NCBI RefSeq assembly: GCF_902713425.1
Contig: NC_081198.1
Span: 20,195,188-20,259,187 of the forward strand
Direction of reading: 5' to 3'
DNA: 64,000 nt
Origin: Acipenser ruthenus
Taxonomy: Eukaryota; Chordata; Actinopteri; Acipenseriformes; Acipenseridae
In this document: in pieces, positions 11,924-24,191 of the stretch
Layout of the letters: every line of letters begins with the position of its first letter
How positions within the stretch are numbered: the first letter of the stretch is position 1
Position numbers and translations under genes: made by a program
The notes under the pieces: generated by a model
What the model was told of the DNA's origin: nothing
The model's database searches: none
The model's input: the letters and a program-made list of their open reading frames with translations, nothing else

Positions 11924-13731
11924 GGGGGGGGGGGGGGTTAATGCTGCTAACCATTGTCAAGCCTTTTGTCTCTTTCTGCATTTTATCTTCAAGGTACGTG
12001 TATCCCACAAATAAAACGATGTTTGCATGAAGGGGGATGAGGGGTGGAAACTTTGTATCAAACACTTGGCTTATGCACATCGCCAACAAATTAGAGTGAA
12101 TTAATTTTTTTAACTTATTCAGATCACTTCCAATATCAGTTACATGAATAACATGGTTTATGAGCCCACGCAAAGAGACGGCTTCTATCAAACTCCATTT
12201 GTTGCCCCTGTTCTGTGCATCTACAACAAGTGAGTATTAAGAGATCTCTGGCTGTCAACCCGTTAAGTGCCGTAGTCTACGTTTTGAGGACCGGCTACTT
12301 TTTGTAATGTTTGGCGCATTTAACTAGCATCTACCCATTTTAATTCTAACTATTGTGATAACTTGCTCTAATTAACTGCAAAAGTTGTTTAACAATTCTG
12401 TAAATAAATTTAGCCATTTATGGCATAATAAACCTTTTGAAGCCTGAAAATTGAGTAATTCTTGCTATTCCTACCCACAGTAATTAATTTTTTTCCCCCT
12501 ATATTTTTTTCCCCCTACCTGTCTTGATGTATGTATAGACTAGTGACCATCTTTTCTGTCTCTAGAGCTCCCTCATACCCACTTGTATTTAATAGTTGAC
12601 AATTAAGTATTAATTTGAGCAATGTGCTGCTAGACCTTGACACAAACCATAAGACTACTTGAATTCCTCAGCTGTTGTAAGCTTTCCTCTCCCTCCCCAA
12701 CAGACCCTCTGCTTGGCTGCCCCCTGTCTTCAGCCCAGCCCTCGGAGATGCGGCTGGGATGGGAAAATTGGAATTCTCCATGAAAATCATGAATGGTGAG
12801 TGGCTTTCCAACCGCCCCCCCCTTTTATCTGCTAATTAACCAGTAATTAGCAAGTTGGTTTGACCTGGTACTAAAACCATGCTGTTTCGGATCTGCACCT
12901 AAATTGTGCAATGTTATTTGATCTTCTATCAAATGATGGCATTGGACTTAAAACTGTAACACAATATAAATATATTGGTTTATGGCTTGGTTCTTCTGGT
13001 TTTCCTTAATTCTCTTCGTGAACCAATTAATAGCTTTTATTTATTATTTCTCCAGGTCTTTGGCCGTTGATTTAGGACTCTGACGACTTGCAGATTGGCT
13101 CTCCAGGGGTTGACCACCCCTTCCTTGGCACTTGCATAGCAAGTGTGACTGGCCTTTTGCATTCAATATCTGGACTGACTTGTCGCCTGTTTGTTTCAGA
13201 TGATTTCTCTGCCCCCCGTGTCTCCAACCTCTTCTTTCTGGGGTCCCCCATTCAAATCTCTGCCTCTGTGAATCCGCAGTCCCACATGCCGCTCATTCTC
13301 TACATGGAAGAGTGCCTGGCAGCTTCTACAGCTGAGCTGAGCGCTTCATCACAAACCTACCCCCTCATCACCAACCACGGGTACGGTACATCGGTAAAGG
13401 GATGAATAAGCCATAGGTGGCTGAAGTTGGCCCTTCCACTCCTGGTCAGACATAATAACTAAGAGGTCAGAGAGCAATTGACAAACTCAGACCACAACAT
13501 GGTCTCCATTTTGAAGTGATTTTTAAAACCCAAAAAGCACTGACTAAAGCTAAGGTTTACAATTTTAGAAAAGCAAACTATGAAGGTATGAAACAGAAAC
13601 TAACAAGTAGATTGGAGCAAAATAGAGACAACATCCACAGAAAAAGGATGGCTGTTTTTTAAAAATGTAGTACTAGAGGCACAAAACAATTGCATCCCAG
13701 AAGTAGGCTAATCTAAAACAAAATGGCCAAA

Positions 13732-13769
<38 letters not shown>

Positions 13770-16700
13770 GGCAAAAAGGCACCTTGCAGAGCATTTAAAA
13801 CTGACCAAAAACAAAGTGCACAGAGTATCTGGAACTGCAAACACAAGTCAAAAAGGAAGTTAGAAAGGCCAGAGAGATAGAAATCAATATTAAGGGGGCT
13901 AAAACCAATTCCAAAATGTTTTTCCAATATTATAACAGCAAGAGAACACAGAGGAGGTTAAATGTCTGACACAAATGGCAAAATCATAGACGGGGGGGGG
14001 GGGGGGGAAATAGCAAATATATTAAATGACTTTTACAGGAGGACACGGACAACAGGTGAGGATGCAACATCGACAAAGTATAATTCCAACGCATACGACA
14101 TGGTTTCTTTAGATTTACAGAAAGCTTTTCACAAAGTCCAGTATAAAAGATTAATTCTCAAACTGAACACAGTAGGGATTCAAGGAAATGCATGCACATG
14201 GATTAGGGAGTGGTTAACATGTAGAAAACGAAGTACTGATTAGAGAAGTAACCTCAAAATGGAGCGAGGTAACCAGTGGAGTACCACAGGGATCAGTATT
14301 AGGTCCTCTGCCATTCCTAATCTACATTAATGATTTAGATTCTGGTATTGTAAGCACACTTGTTAAATTTGCAGACGACACAAAAATAGGAGTGGAAAAC
14401 ACTGTTGCAGCAGCAAAGGTCATTCAAAATGACAGCATTCAGAACTGGGCCAACACATGGCAAATGACATTTAAGAGAAGTGTAAAGTACTGCATGCAGG
14501 CAATAAAAATGTGCATTGTCAATATCATATGGGAGATACTGAAATTGAAGAAGGGATCTATGAAAGACCTAGGAGTTCATGTTTACTCAGAAATGTCTTC
14601 ATCTAGACAATGTGGGGAAGCTATAAAAAAAAAAAAAAACAAGATGCTCGGATATATTGTGAGAAGTGTTGAATTTAAATCAAGGGAAGTAATGGTAAAA
14701 CCTTACAATGGATTAATAAGACTTCACCTAGAATATTGTGTTCAGTTCTGGTCACCTTGTTACAAAAAGGATATTGCTGCTCTAGAAAGAGTGCAAAGAG
14801 GAGCAACCAGAATTATCCCAGGTTTAAAAGGCATATCGTATGCAGACAGGCTAAAAATTGAATCTATTCAGTCTTGAACAAAGACTACGAGGTGATCTGA
14901 TTTCAAGCATTCAAAATTCTAAAAGGTATAGACAATGTCAATCCAGGGGAGTTTTTTGACCTGAAAAGAAACAAGGACCAGGGATCACAAATGGAAATTA
15001 GATAAAGGGGCATTCAGAACAGAAAATAGGAGGCCCTTTTTTACAGAGAGAATTGTGAGGGTCTGGAACCAACTCCCCAGTAATGTTGTTGAAGTTGACA
15101 CCCTGGGATCCTTCAAGAAGCTGCTTGAGATTCTGGGATTGTGAGGTGTAAGTAATAATGGAATGTCCAGACAGCAATTTACGTGCAACCAAATATTTTG
15201 TTTTATTAATATTAGTTCCACGATAAATGAAAAAAAGAATGGCGTGAGGGAGGGGGTGCTGGAATAGATAACAAAAAGGGTTTGTAATCTCCTCGGTCCT
15301 CTTCACGATATCCCCGGACATAGATGGGATAAAAATAGAAAAAAAACATTATTGCGTATTCCAACACCGTGCAAAAATAAACTAACCAATCCAATGTTTA
15401 GTGTCTCCCTCGGGGCCCAGTAACCCCGCATTTGCTTTCAAGGACCAACCCCGAGCACAGTAGCACGTTTCCTTTAGTATGCAAAGCCCCGCCCTTGTAG
15501 TCAGTGGAACACCAATCCCAAACTGACATGTGTCCTTACAACTCCCTTGACTCCAGTGGCCGGAATTTACATACTTGCACTTCCGCCCCTCATAAAGATG
15601 ACTTTCTTCATGGTCACAAGACCTTGGTAAGGGAAGTCCCAAGTTAGCTTGATGCCTTCTACTGACAGGAGGCTGAATTACAGACCAAAACCCCTTTGAC
15701 TCATCACAGGGATCAATAAGCTACTAACAACCAAATCAGTAAGATGGGCTGACTGGCCTCCTCTTGTTTGTAAACTTTCTTATGGTCTGTTCCAGGCCCC
15801 TGTCCTAAATTGTGTAACTGAATCCATTAAACTTCCATCTAGACCCTGATGCAGTGTACCCTTAAAGGTACAAGGGATGTGTGGTTGTTGGGGGTTGTGT
15901 GTGGGGTTTTTTTTTTGTTATTTGTTATGAGGTGCATGAAAGTGGATCTGATCTTCCAAATTTAATTTCCACCTTTTGTAATACTTGAGTCGCACACAAA
16001 TGTTAACTGTTTGACAGCTGTTTAGTTCCTTGTGTACTTGGATTATAGAATTACCTGTTAAACCTGGAGTTAAATTGTCTTCCAGAACTGTGATTGGACT
16101 TCCCTGGGCTAGACTCGGATGTGTCGAATGCTCTAAGCTGGGCTGTCCAGGGAATTGCTCTATAGATCAGTGGTGGGTAATCAAGGTCCTGGTGGGCTAT
16201 GATTGCAGCCCAGGTTTAACGGGTAATGAGAATGAACTACTTTAGGGTCTGGATGGAGGTTGAATGAAACCATTTGGAACAGGGCTCAATCAAATCCCCA
16301 GTGCTTGAGTCACCAGCTCGTGTCAAACTCTGTGAAGCAAGGAATGGCTCAAACCTGCTGTGCAGTGGGAGTCTTCCCATTGCTGCATTGTAACTGCACT
16401 TTTTTTTTTTTTAATTACTATTGTACTGGAATTGCATTGTAGGGATGGGAATAAAACTCCTATTGCATAGGAGTTTCACTTCTTCCAGGTTGTACTATGT
16501 GCTTGATTAGCTCCAGTGTATAGGTAACAAGCTCGGGTGCATTGTATTGAACTCCAGAAATCGGCAGTGGATGAAACTGCTGTGCAGCGGGGGTATTATT
16601 GCTTCCATGACTTCCTGATCACCATTTTGTTGCAGATGCTTTGTAGATGGCCGGACTGCCAATTCCAGATTCCTGCCCAGAATCCAGACATCTGAGATTC

Positions 16701-19700
16701 GCGTTTCTATACAAGCATTCAAATTCACGCAAGACGACTCAGCCGTGAGTATTGAGCAGACTCCCCATGACATTAGGCACCCTGACCTGAGGACCCCTAA
16801 CCAAAATGAATACTTGGTGAGGCTGTTTGTACTGATGGAAGTACTACTGCTTTTTTCAGTGTTTTTTGGTATCGCTTCTCTGTTTGAGAAACTGCTCTGT
16901 AATTAACATACTCTGAACCATGTGAATGGTATGATTTATGTAGGGGGAAGAAAACATACAAGAACTTCCAGACCGTGGCAGAAATCCTATCCATGCTGTT
17001 TTGGCTTGACAACAGATGTTAAAGTGCATTCATGTAATTGGCTAGTCTCCTTACAATCTCCCTGTCTTGCATACAATTCTGTCTGCAGAAATGTGTGATC
17101 AGTTTTGTGCAGTGCTGTCAGCTGGGTGGGTTTTCATTCTGTTTTGTGGGAGAGATGCTAGATGGGTTTTTTTTTTTTTTAATGAAATTTCTTTACATCT
17201 AAAATGGCAATTGTCAATCATGGCAGAGATCCTTTTTAGACAACATTGAATTAGAGTAAGGCCACACACAGCCCACTGCCCTGTTGGGTATTCACCAATA
17301 GGAGTTATTTATTTTGTGGGGGAGGGGGTGAAATGGACCAAGAAAAGTAAACCTCTTGAGTGATTTAATAAGAGACCCCCCTTGGCTCCGCCAAGAGGAA
17401 GATGCTGAAGTTGTGGTTAAAATATAAATACGTTCCTTCCTGGAACGGGAAGCAGTCTGTGGGGTAGTTTTATTTTTATTTTTTTATTTTTTTTTTAAAT
17501 CGTGAGGATTTGTCTATTGGAGTGTGAGCCACACACTTGCTCTGACAGTAGCTGGCATTTAATCTGCTACACCCTTACGAACACGTCAGTTGCATTCTGG
17601 CTTTCTTGTCACTACAGATAGGTGGTTGTCAGCTGTGTTTTGCCAGTTTTTAAATGACATGGTTCCTCCAGTCTGTTTGTCTTGGTCTAAACACATTGAA
17701 CTTGCAGTTTTCATTCGTCTTCGGCCAGTTCCTCTAGTTTTGTAAACTATTAACATGATTATTATTTAAATGTATTACGGTGATGGGAGTCTGAAACGTA
17801 ACTCCTGATTTTGAACATGGAGCAGTCCGGTCACCCAATGAATAAATGTAAGCAGACTGATATGATTGCAGATTAAAAGCACTTGATAAGGCGTTGTTAG
17901 TGAGACCAGACCATGAGAGGGTGTGATGTAATAGTAAAAACCAGTTGCAGGGTTTTGCTGTGAAACTAAATGGGCATTTTTAATCGTCCAAGTCCTTGCT
18001 TGTTTTAAAAGCAGAATGAACAAGAAAATGAGTGCACAATTTAAGTGTAATACAATAAATTATTTACAAAAATGCACATTGTCTAAAGTTTAATAAATAT
18101 TAGTCTCAATGTTGCACACGTTTGCATTCAGTTTCTATGTTCTACACTAAGCAACCTGTAAATTAAAACCATTATTTTACTACCACATTTCTCGGTTATA
18201 ATAAAGACCTACAAATGGCTTAACGGGGATCAATTTAATTCTTAAAGGAGAATAAGTCTGGGGAAACTACAAAAAACAGCCACCCTAAAACTAATTACAT
18301 TTGTGAGACTTCTTGGCCAGGTGTTCTTGCAAATGGAGAATTTGTTCTCGATAGTTTTACTTGATTTGTATTTCGGGTGAATGTTTTAGTAATTTAGACA
18401 ACGCAATAAAGTACAACTGCAAATTCATGTAGTTGCTATTTGTTTACAATGGAGAACAGAGGTGATTTGACATCATAACTTGCTCCTGATTGGGCAGGTT
18501 TTTGTAAACGGTTGACATCCCTGATTTTGTGTTAAGGCAGGAGAAATGCACTTGAAGAAAATAAGATTAAGATGTGGCACCTGTGTAATAGGTTTAGATT
18601 TGTAACTTTTTTTTTTCTCTTCATAACCATTTTATATGCTGTATCTAATGCTAGAAAATTCATTCTGTAGTTTACACACATTTGACTGAAATTCAAAGCA
18701 GTTAAATCACAGCTCAAACTCTGTGTAGGTTAAAGGCTCTATAATCTGACTGCAGATGAACCCGGCTCTCGCATTGTGGGGAAGACTCTCGCTTGTGGTG
18801 CATGGGGCTGCAGGTTCATGCCCAGCCTCTGCCCTGTTGCATAGGGAAGGGTAAATATAAATGCGAAGCCAACCTTTTTGGCTAAACCAATTCACGGGGA
18901 ACTCTTGGAACCATACTGAAAATAACAGACTTCAGTTTACTAAGTGTGCTCTAGTAGTTTTTATCTTCATTCAAGGTTGCAGGCTTGTTAACACCAATCT
19001 GCTGCATTTTGACTACTACAGGTTGTCCTGGCTATGTTTCCAAATCCATAAATCAAGTGGGAGACTTGAAAATTGGCAAATGACCCCAGCGCCATGTCTT
19101 GATCAGCGCTGGGTAGAAAAATGGCTATACAGTTCTCTAGTGGTGCTCGGATGCATACTACAATGCTTTGCCTGCCCCAACCCTGTTGCACGTGCTAAAC
19201 TTGATCTCTTTGCTCCTCAGGTGTTTATACACTGTCAGATTCTAGCTTGGGACCCAGCTCAGCTTCAGGACCCCACAAAGAAAGCTTGTTCCTTCAACAT
19301 GCAGACCAAAAAGTATGGACTCTGCCCTCTTCTACTCAACCTAGCATGTCCTCGCTATTCAATGATTGCCAGTACTAGCACCCTATAGACCCTTCAGATT
19401 AGTATAATATGGAACAGCCTCTCCAATTCTGTTCTCTTTTTGAATCTATTCCAACACATTTTGTCATTGATTTAGTCTGCTGGTCAATTTAAAATCTTCA
19501 AATTAAAGCAGTTGAACAATTGACTCAAATTCCAATTCCTTCAAAGGAATTGACCCCAACCCCGTACATGTCTGATTCTTCCATGACTGCATTTTATTGC
19601 AAGCTTCTAATCGTGGAGTTTGTTTTCGATATAATTACCATGCTTGTGAATACCCAATTGAGCCAATTTTGGTGTGTTGAACATACTTTTGTCAAGAGAA

Positions 19701-21462
19701 AGTTTGAAAACCAACAGTGGTGGTACTTGTAGGCTCATTTGTTGTAATGTAACTATACTTTTCATTTCTATTTAAACCTTCAGGTGTCCTGGTACAGAGT
19801 ATCCACTTAGCTTTATTTTCTTCTGTATTGTACATTTATCTAATTTTATTTCTTCTAAAACTACAATTCTTTGGGTCTTCATGTTGGTGTTTTGTAAAGT
19901 CTTGAACATTATCTATGTACAAACAGCCTGGCAAGGATGTTCTTTAGCACATATTGAATCTTGTTTCTGGTTCTAGCTGGGAGCTGCTGGATAACCCTGA
20001 CCAAAGCACATCGGTGTGTGGCTGCTGCAATTCAGTGTGCACCGCGAGGAGGAGGAGAGACACGGGTAACTGACTAGCAGGCTTCTCCCTAAAGTTAGAT
20101 TTCCAGTGGTGTATGGGGTTTTTATTTTTGTAATGAAAAGGAGAATTACATTCAAATTAAGTAAATATTATGCTTCCTAGCTTGTGCCAAATTTATGTGC
20201 TTTTTGTTGCATTTTAAAGTTATGTAAATGTCCAGCTTGCTTGGATTAATCCTGTTCGGCCAACATTCATCTACAAAGCTGGTGTTTTGAAAGAAACTCC
20301 GAACCAGGTGCAAATCCTTGTACAAGATACATTTTTGCAGGGATGGAAGTAAAGGGGGAGGGGGTAAAAGATAGCAGTGCAATCCATGCCAGGCTTTTAC
20401 TGTTTAGTAATAAGCTCCTGAGCTTGTTCCCTACACAGTGGCTAATCGAGCTTGTAGTAATAATGAATGGGTGAAACTGCCATGCAATGGTAGTCTTATT
20501 TCCGTCTCCCCCTCTTGTGCAGATGATGGACTGAGACGCACTGCTGTGCTGGGACCTCTGAGGATAGCTTCCAGAGAGCAGTCTACTAACTGTGATGATC
20601 CCCTGGACCAGGGTAAGTGATTGACCCCATTCTGTCAGTACTGGGCAGGTCTTAATCCTGCATCCTGTCAACATAAGAACAGGCTGTTCTGCCCATCTAA
20701 ACTTGTCCGGTTCCTAGTGGCTGATTTGATCTTGGACCCTTATCAAGTAGTGTCCTTCTACGATTCTGCCTCGAGACTAGGTAACCCACTCTATACCCTC
20801 CTGCACTCTTGCCCTACATGTATATATTGTAATGGGAATTCTGCAGCAACTTGGACTTCTGCATGTAACACATAATGTATATGCATTTTGCAGCATATAC
20901 AGTGTGCACATTTATTAGAACACCAAGATTTGCCATTTGTATCCTTTTTATATTGCTGTCTGCATGGTGGTTTTTTTTTTTTAAAAACAAAAGCCACTCC
21001 TGTGTGTTACACCACTTTGTACTTTTAATTGAGCATCTTAAGTGACTTGTAAAGTCGTGCATTATACCAGTTTGTGGCAGTGTTCCTTTTCTCTGTACTA
21101 AATTAAATTGCATGCATTTTGAGTGTCCATTAAAGTAATCCATTTATATTTAGGTTTTTTTTTGATAATTCAGAGATTTGTTTGACTTCATATGCATAGC
21201 ATCAACTACAGAAGCAATGGGGTATTGTAATAAATTTGCACACTACTGCAGTAATCTTTAAATATGACTTACTTTTAGCATGATCTCCCTTGTTCCCACA
21301 GATGAGGACCTGAGCCTGGCTCTGCTGCTCATTGTCGCCACCCTGCTGGTGATGGCTGTGCTGGGGGCTCTGTCTCTGGGGTACTACTTCTGTGTGTGGA
21401 AAAGTGGAAGAGCCGGCCCCAAGACCAACTACGACCTGCTCGTCTCTCCACAGAAATCCTGA
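8490..21462 (+). CDS. zp3: Zona pellucida egg-coat glycoprotein, ZP3 type (10 exons, 387 aa)
   Basis: CDS exons: 8490-8553, 9213-9391, 12123-12229, 12704-12795, 13200-13380, 16636-16744, 19221-19312, 19977-20065, 20523-20612, 21302-21462. All introns are GT-AG, the parts sum to 1164 nt and the frame closes. Residues 1-20 form a signal peptide (MALLKGVLLSLCCFLSTSAQ). ZP-N has four Cys (NCGDD, LGSCPVSS, KLDCRF, PVLCIYN). ZP-C has the ZP3-like blocks PLILYMEEC, NHGCFVDGR, SRFLPR, KACSF and CGCCNSVC. A basic furin-like site ARRRRDT follows, then a transmembrane helix (SLALLLIVATLLVMAVLGAL) and a short tail. One N-glycosylation sequon (NIS) is visible. By family knowledge the ectodomain is cleaved and polymerises into the egg envelope. 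The exact ZP3 paralogue cannot be told. The donor of exon 5 (gtacgg) is weak but joins in frame. Confidence 0.92.
9527..9893. mobile_element. Foldback element in ZP intron 2
   Basis: Left segment 9535-9640 ('ttatcaaaagtgcccagcca', then 'attggggcaaccttgcccag') reappears as the reverse complement at 9765-9885. A third internal copy of 'attggggcaaccttgg' lies near 9733. The near-palindrome suggests a MITE of about 360 bp. No transposase and no clear target duplication are seen. Confidence 0.6.
11892..11938 (+). repeat. Poly(T)-poly(G) tract in ZP intron 2
   Basis: A run of about 31 T is followed directly by about 14 G, some 185 bp before exon 3. The G run could form unusual structure, but such tracts are also error-prone in sequencing. 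Confidence 0.9.
13455..15784 (+). mobile_element. CR1-type LINE in ZP intron 5 (5'-truncated, decayed)
   Basis: The sequence runs from the end of the APE domain (SDHNMV region, near 13490) through RT blocks ([30 protein letters not shown] near 14280) and the C-terminal block (HLEYCVQFWSP; ALERVQRGATRI). The 3' end, 'cctcctcttgtttgtaaact', is the same as in the copy at 28797. Frames are broken repeatedly (for example at the poly-A near 13737 and the poly-G near 13992). A solo LTR (15140-15708) sits inside its 3' UTR. The orientation is the same as that of the ZP gene. Confidence 0.88.
15140..15708. mobile_element. Solo LTR inserted in the CR1 copy (fossil)
   Basis: A 569-bp block starts TGTGAGGTG and ends CTCATCACA. 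It is bounded by 5-bp repeats 'gggat' at 15135-15139 and 15709-15713, and it interrupts otherwise continuous CR1 3' sequence. TG...CA termini with a 5-bp target duplication are the signature of an LTR retroelement reduced to a solo LTR by recombination. The family is not identified. It is younger than the CR1 copy it sits in. Confidence 0.8.
16441..16608. mobile_element. Foldback MITE family A, copy 2 (just before exon 6)
   Basis: Inverted halves include 'cctattgcataggagtttca' on the left and 'ggatgaaactgctgtgcagc' on the right. The right end lies about 27 bp before the exon 6 acceptor at 16635. It is homologous to the copies at 7794 and 20338. Confidence 0.65.
20338..20513. mobile_element. 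Foldback MITE family A, copy 3 (abuts exon 9)
   Basis: The right half reads 'gggtgaaactgccatgcaat' and 'agtcttatttccgtctccc', the reverse complement of the family's left end. It stops about 9 bp before the exon 9 start at 20523, so the pyrimidine tract of that acceptor lies at or within the edge of the element. Confidence 0.65.
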
Positions 21463-21479
21463 CTGTTGTAATGTGAAGA

Positions 21480-21485
21480 AATAAA
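21480..21485 (+). terminator. Polyadenylation signal AATAAA of the ZP gene
   Basis: AATAAA begins 18 bp after the TGA at 21460-21462. A very short 3' UTR is usual for vertebrate ZP genes, where the signal can even overlap the stop codon. Confidence 0.85.
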
Positions 21486-22580
21486 TATTTCAAAGCTCAT
21501 TCTTGGGTTATTTCAATCTGGTAGTCTAATCAGTGGTGTAGTCACACCAGAATTGTTCCAGTATTTTCTGTAGGCGGTGGTGTAGTCACACCGGTACATA
21601 GGAGTTAAGTCGCAAGACTCTTCTCCCACAGAACTGTCATTTTACAGTAGTCCTCTTGATGCAATGGAAACTGCATTAGGAACTTGTATAATGAATTTCA
21701 TCTTAAAGGTTAAATTCTGACTAAGACAACAGTAACAGTGCATCGACTAATACTTGCAGGCAGAAGTTGCCTGTAAGCCCACCCATTGGCACCAGCACAT
21801 CTGCTCTACAACACATTCACAAACTTCCTCTGCGTCGCTGTGTGAAGAGCTGTTAAAGCGGCAGCAAAGTGTTCTAGGATTGACCTAACGTTCCGGTAAG
21901 AAATAGGTGCACAACAATTTGTCCCTGATATTATGTACTTGGATAGTAGCAAGTAGGTAGCAAAATGGTGCTGTAGCTGTATTTTATAGGTGAAATAAAA
22001 TCACTTGCCTACTGTTCATTTTAATCAAGACCAAGTTACCACATAATATTAAAATAACAAAGTTTCTTAGGACCACCTTCTATTGAATGAAGTGATTTTT
22101 ATATGATTTGCCTTGTATAGTCATTTTGTAGATGTATATTTACATTTCCCTTTTTAAATTTACAGCTTGTTTTTTTTTTTTTTTTTTTAAAAAGGTAGCA
22201 GGCGATCTGATTCTATGCTTAAGTACTATATTTTAAAATGCAACGGTGCAATATGCATACTCACTCCTTTTCATATCTTCAGTGTGAATTTTTTTAAAAT
22301 GTATTTTTGTCTTCTCTCCCCCTCCCCCAAAACACCAATGCTAAAAATGAACACAAAATAGGTAGATAATTATTACTTTCTCATTCTTGCAGGGGGGAGT
22401 TTAAATAAATAAATAGCGGCTCCCAGAGTTGAGCCAAATTTATAAAACATGAAAGTCAATGTAATTTATGCAAATTATTTATTCTGTTTTAGTTACAGTA
22501 ATTAATTCATAATTGTACCTTATTGTATTTTGAGTTATGCTGTACTTTAAAAACGACTGAGTTATTGTTTATACTCGGGA
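21486..22580. other. Intergenic downstream of the ZP gene
   Basis: A 16-bp motif 'gtggtgtagtcacacc' occurs twice (about 21534 and 21578). The rest is AT-rich and holds no gene that I can see. Confidence 0.35.
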
Positions 22581-22818
22581 GGCTGTGTGGTCCAGTGGTT
22601 AAAGAAAAGGGCTTGTAACCAGAAGGTCTCCGGTTCAAATCTCCTCAGCCACTGACTCATTGTGTGACTCATTGCAAGTCACTTAACCTCCTTGTGCTCC
22701 ATCTTTCGGGTGAGATGTAATTGTAAGTGACTCTGCAGCTGATGCATCGTTCACGCACCCTAGTCTGTAAGTCGCCTCGGATAAAGGCGTCTGCTAAATA
22801 AACAAAATAATAATAATA
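22581..22818 (+). mobile_element. tRNA-type SINE with L2 tail (second family)
   Basis: The tRNA-like head has 'gtgtggtccagtggttaaag' and the B-box-like 'ggttcaaatctc'. A CORE-like 'gcaagtcacttaacctcctt' follows, and the tail 'gtaagtcgcctcggataaag' runs into AAT repeats. The body differs from the SINEs at 2918 and 3321, but the tail is the same L2 type. Confidence 0.85.
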
Positions 22819-23379
22819 CTCTATCCGACTGAGTTGAATCTCCCGGCTCTTTCAGAAATGAAAACTGATTTAATTTAAACACACCGTATTTGTGTGCAAT
22901 CACAGCCAGCGGCCAGATCAGCAACAGAGAACCTTTTCTTTCGTGGGTCATGGAGGATCCATCCACTTTGTATATTTTCCGTATTCAATGGAGCTTTGTC
23001 GTTTATCCTCTATACACCATTTTATATTAAACAATGTGCCATAGACACACAAAGAGATATTGTAAGTACACAGCAATAATAATGGTATATAAGTTAGACA
23101 TTTTATCCAGTAGACAGTGGGTTTACTGAAACTTAAATTTTATTGTTTAAAAACAAGGCTTTTAAAGAGTGTGGGTTTTTTTTTTTCCTTCCTAACCCCA
23201 AGTATCTGGAAATCTGCCCCTTGCAACCACCAAACATGTTACAAACCCGGTGCCATATGGATATGTGTACATGTGAAGTAACAAATATGAACATGTATTC
23301 ATGACTGCCATTTTGTTTCTCTACTGTTCTGTGCTAGAGGAGTATCTCTTGCATTCTCTGGTATAAAAATTCTCTGTTT
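22819..23379. other. Intergenic, nothing recognised
   Basis: AT-rich sequence with no coding or RNA signal that I can support. Confidence 0.3.
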
Positions 23380-23442
23380 AACCTGCAATTGTAATAATTG
23401 TAAGTCGCCCTGGATAAGGGTGTCTGCTAAGAAATAAATAAT
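23380..23442 (+). mobile_element. L2/SINE 3' tail fragment
   Basis: Only the tail 'gtaagtcgccctggataagg' with AAATAAATAA remains. It is either a severely 5'-truncated L2 copy or a SINE remnant. Confidence 0.75.
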
Positions 23443-23859
23443 CCAGCTAAACTGATCAAAAGAATAATTAAGTAATCAACGTGTAACATTCTGCCTAATT
23501 AGAAAACACCCCCTAAACGAGGGATAATTATTGCCATTCTAGAAACTGATGCATTTAAAGAAAAAGCTTGCCTTGAGACTTGCTGTTTTAGAACAAATAG
23601 ATCTGCCAACAAACTTAAAGCATTTCTTTGAGAGATTGCACGCATCAATGTCCACCTGGTGTGCTGCACACTGATGGGTATAACTTATTTTGAAAGCCAT
23701 AACGTTAGAATTCATCAAACGTATTATAAAGTTGCAGAATTAATAAATGCATACAGAGCACTGGCATAAGAGCTGCACAGCACAGATGGCAGAAAAAACT
23801 TTTTGAAAAATTGATGAGTTTCTACAACCCTGATCAATGCAGAATAAAACCATGTTTTA

Positions 23860-24191
23860 TTTAACCAGCTCGCAAGTTTCTGAAGACAGTAAGGATTTTA
23901 GACCCACACCATGCCTGTAATTTGGATAAAGAACCACTCCTGTTAGATTGCATTCCAGAGTTTGATACTCACTGTAAATCAGAAATGGAGGGATATCAGT
24001 TATATGCAGAAGAAAATTGTAGTGGAATTTCTTTGACCAAATTTTGGAGAAGTGCAGAAGAACTATTTCCCAATTTAGCAAGAAAGGCTAAAATATTTAT
24101 CAGCTGTTACATTTTCACAGAGCAACACCAACCCATGAAAGAAGACCGGCTTAACCAACTGACGGTTCTTAAGTTTAACAGCAAAATATAA
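23860..24191 (+). pseudogene. hAT transposase C-terminal (dimerisation) fragment
   Basis: The open frame includes LTKFWRSAEELFPNLARKAKIFIS, which resembles the hAT C-terminal dimerisation block (W.....FP.LA.LA..YL.I). A degraded tail ending VLKFNSK stands where family members have a 'LMFLK' helix. The conserved SERVFS segment is not recognisable. No zinc-finger BED or catalytic residues are visible upstream. It is most likely a transposon relic; a ZBED-like host gene exon is a less likely alternative. Confidence 0.5.

Noticed and set aside
18861-19388. 175-codon frame overlapping ZP exon 7
   Set aside because: It reads into exon 7 in frame, but the upstream part is intronic sequence before a clear CAG acceptor at 19220 and lacks ZP similarity.
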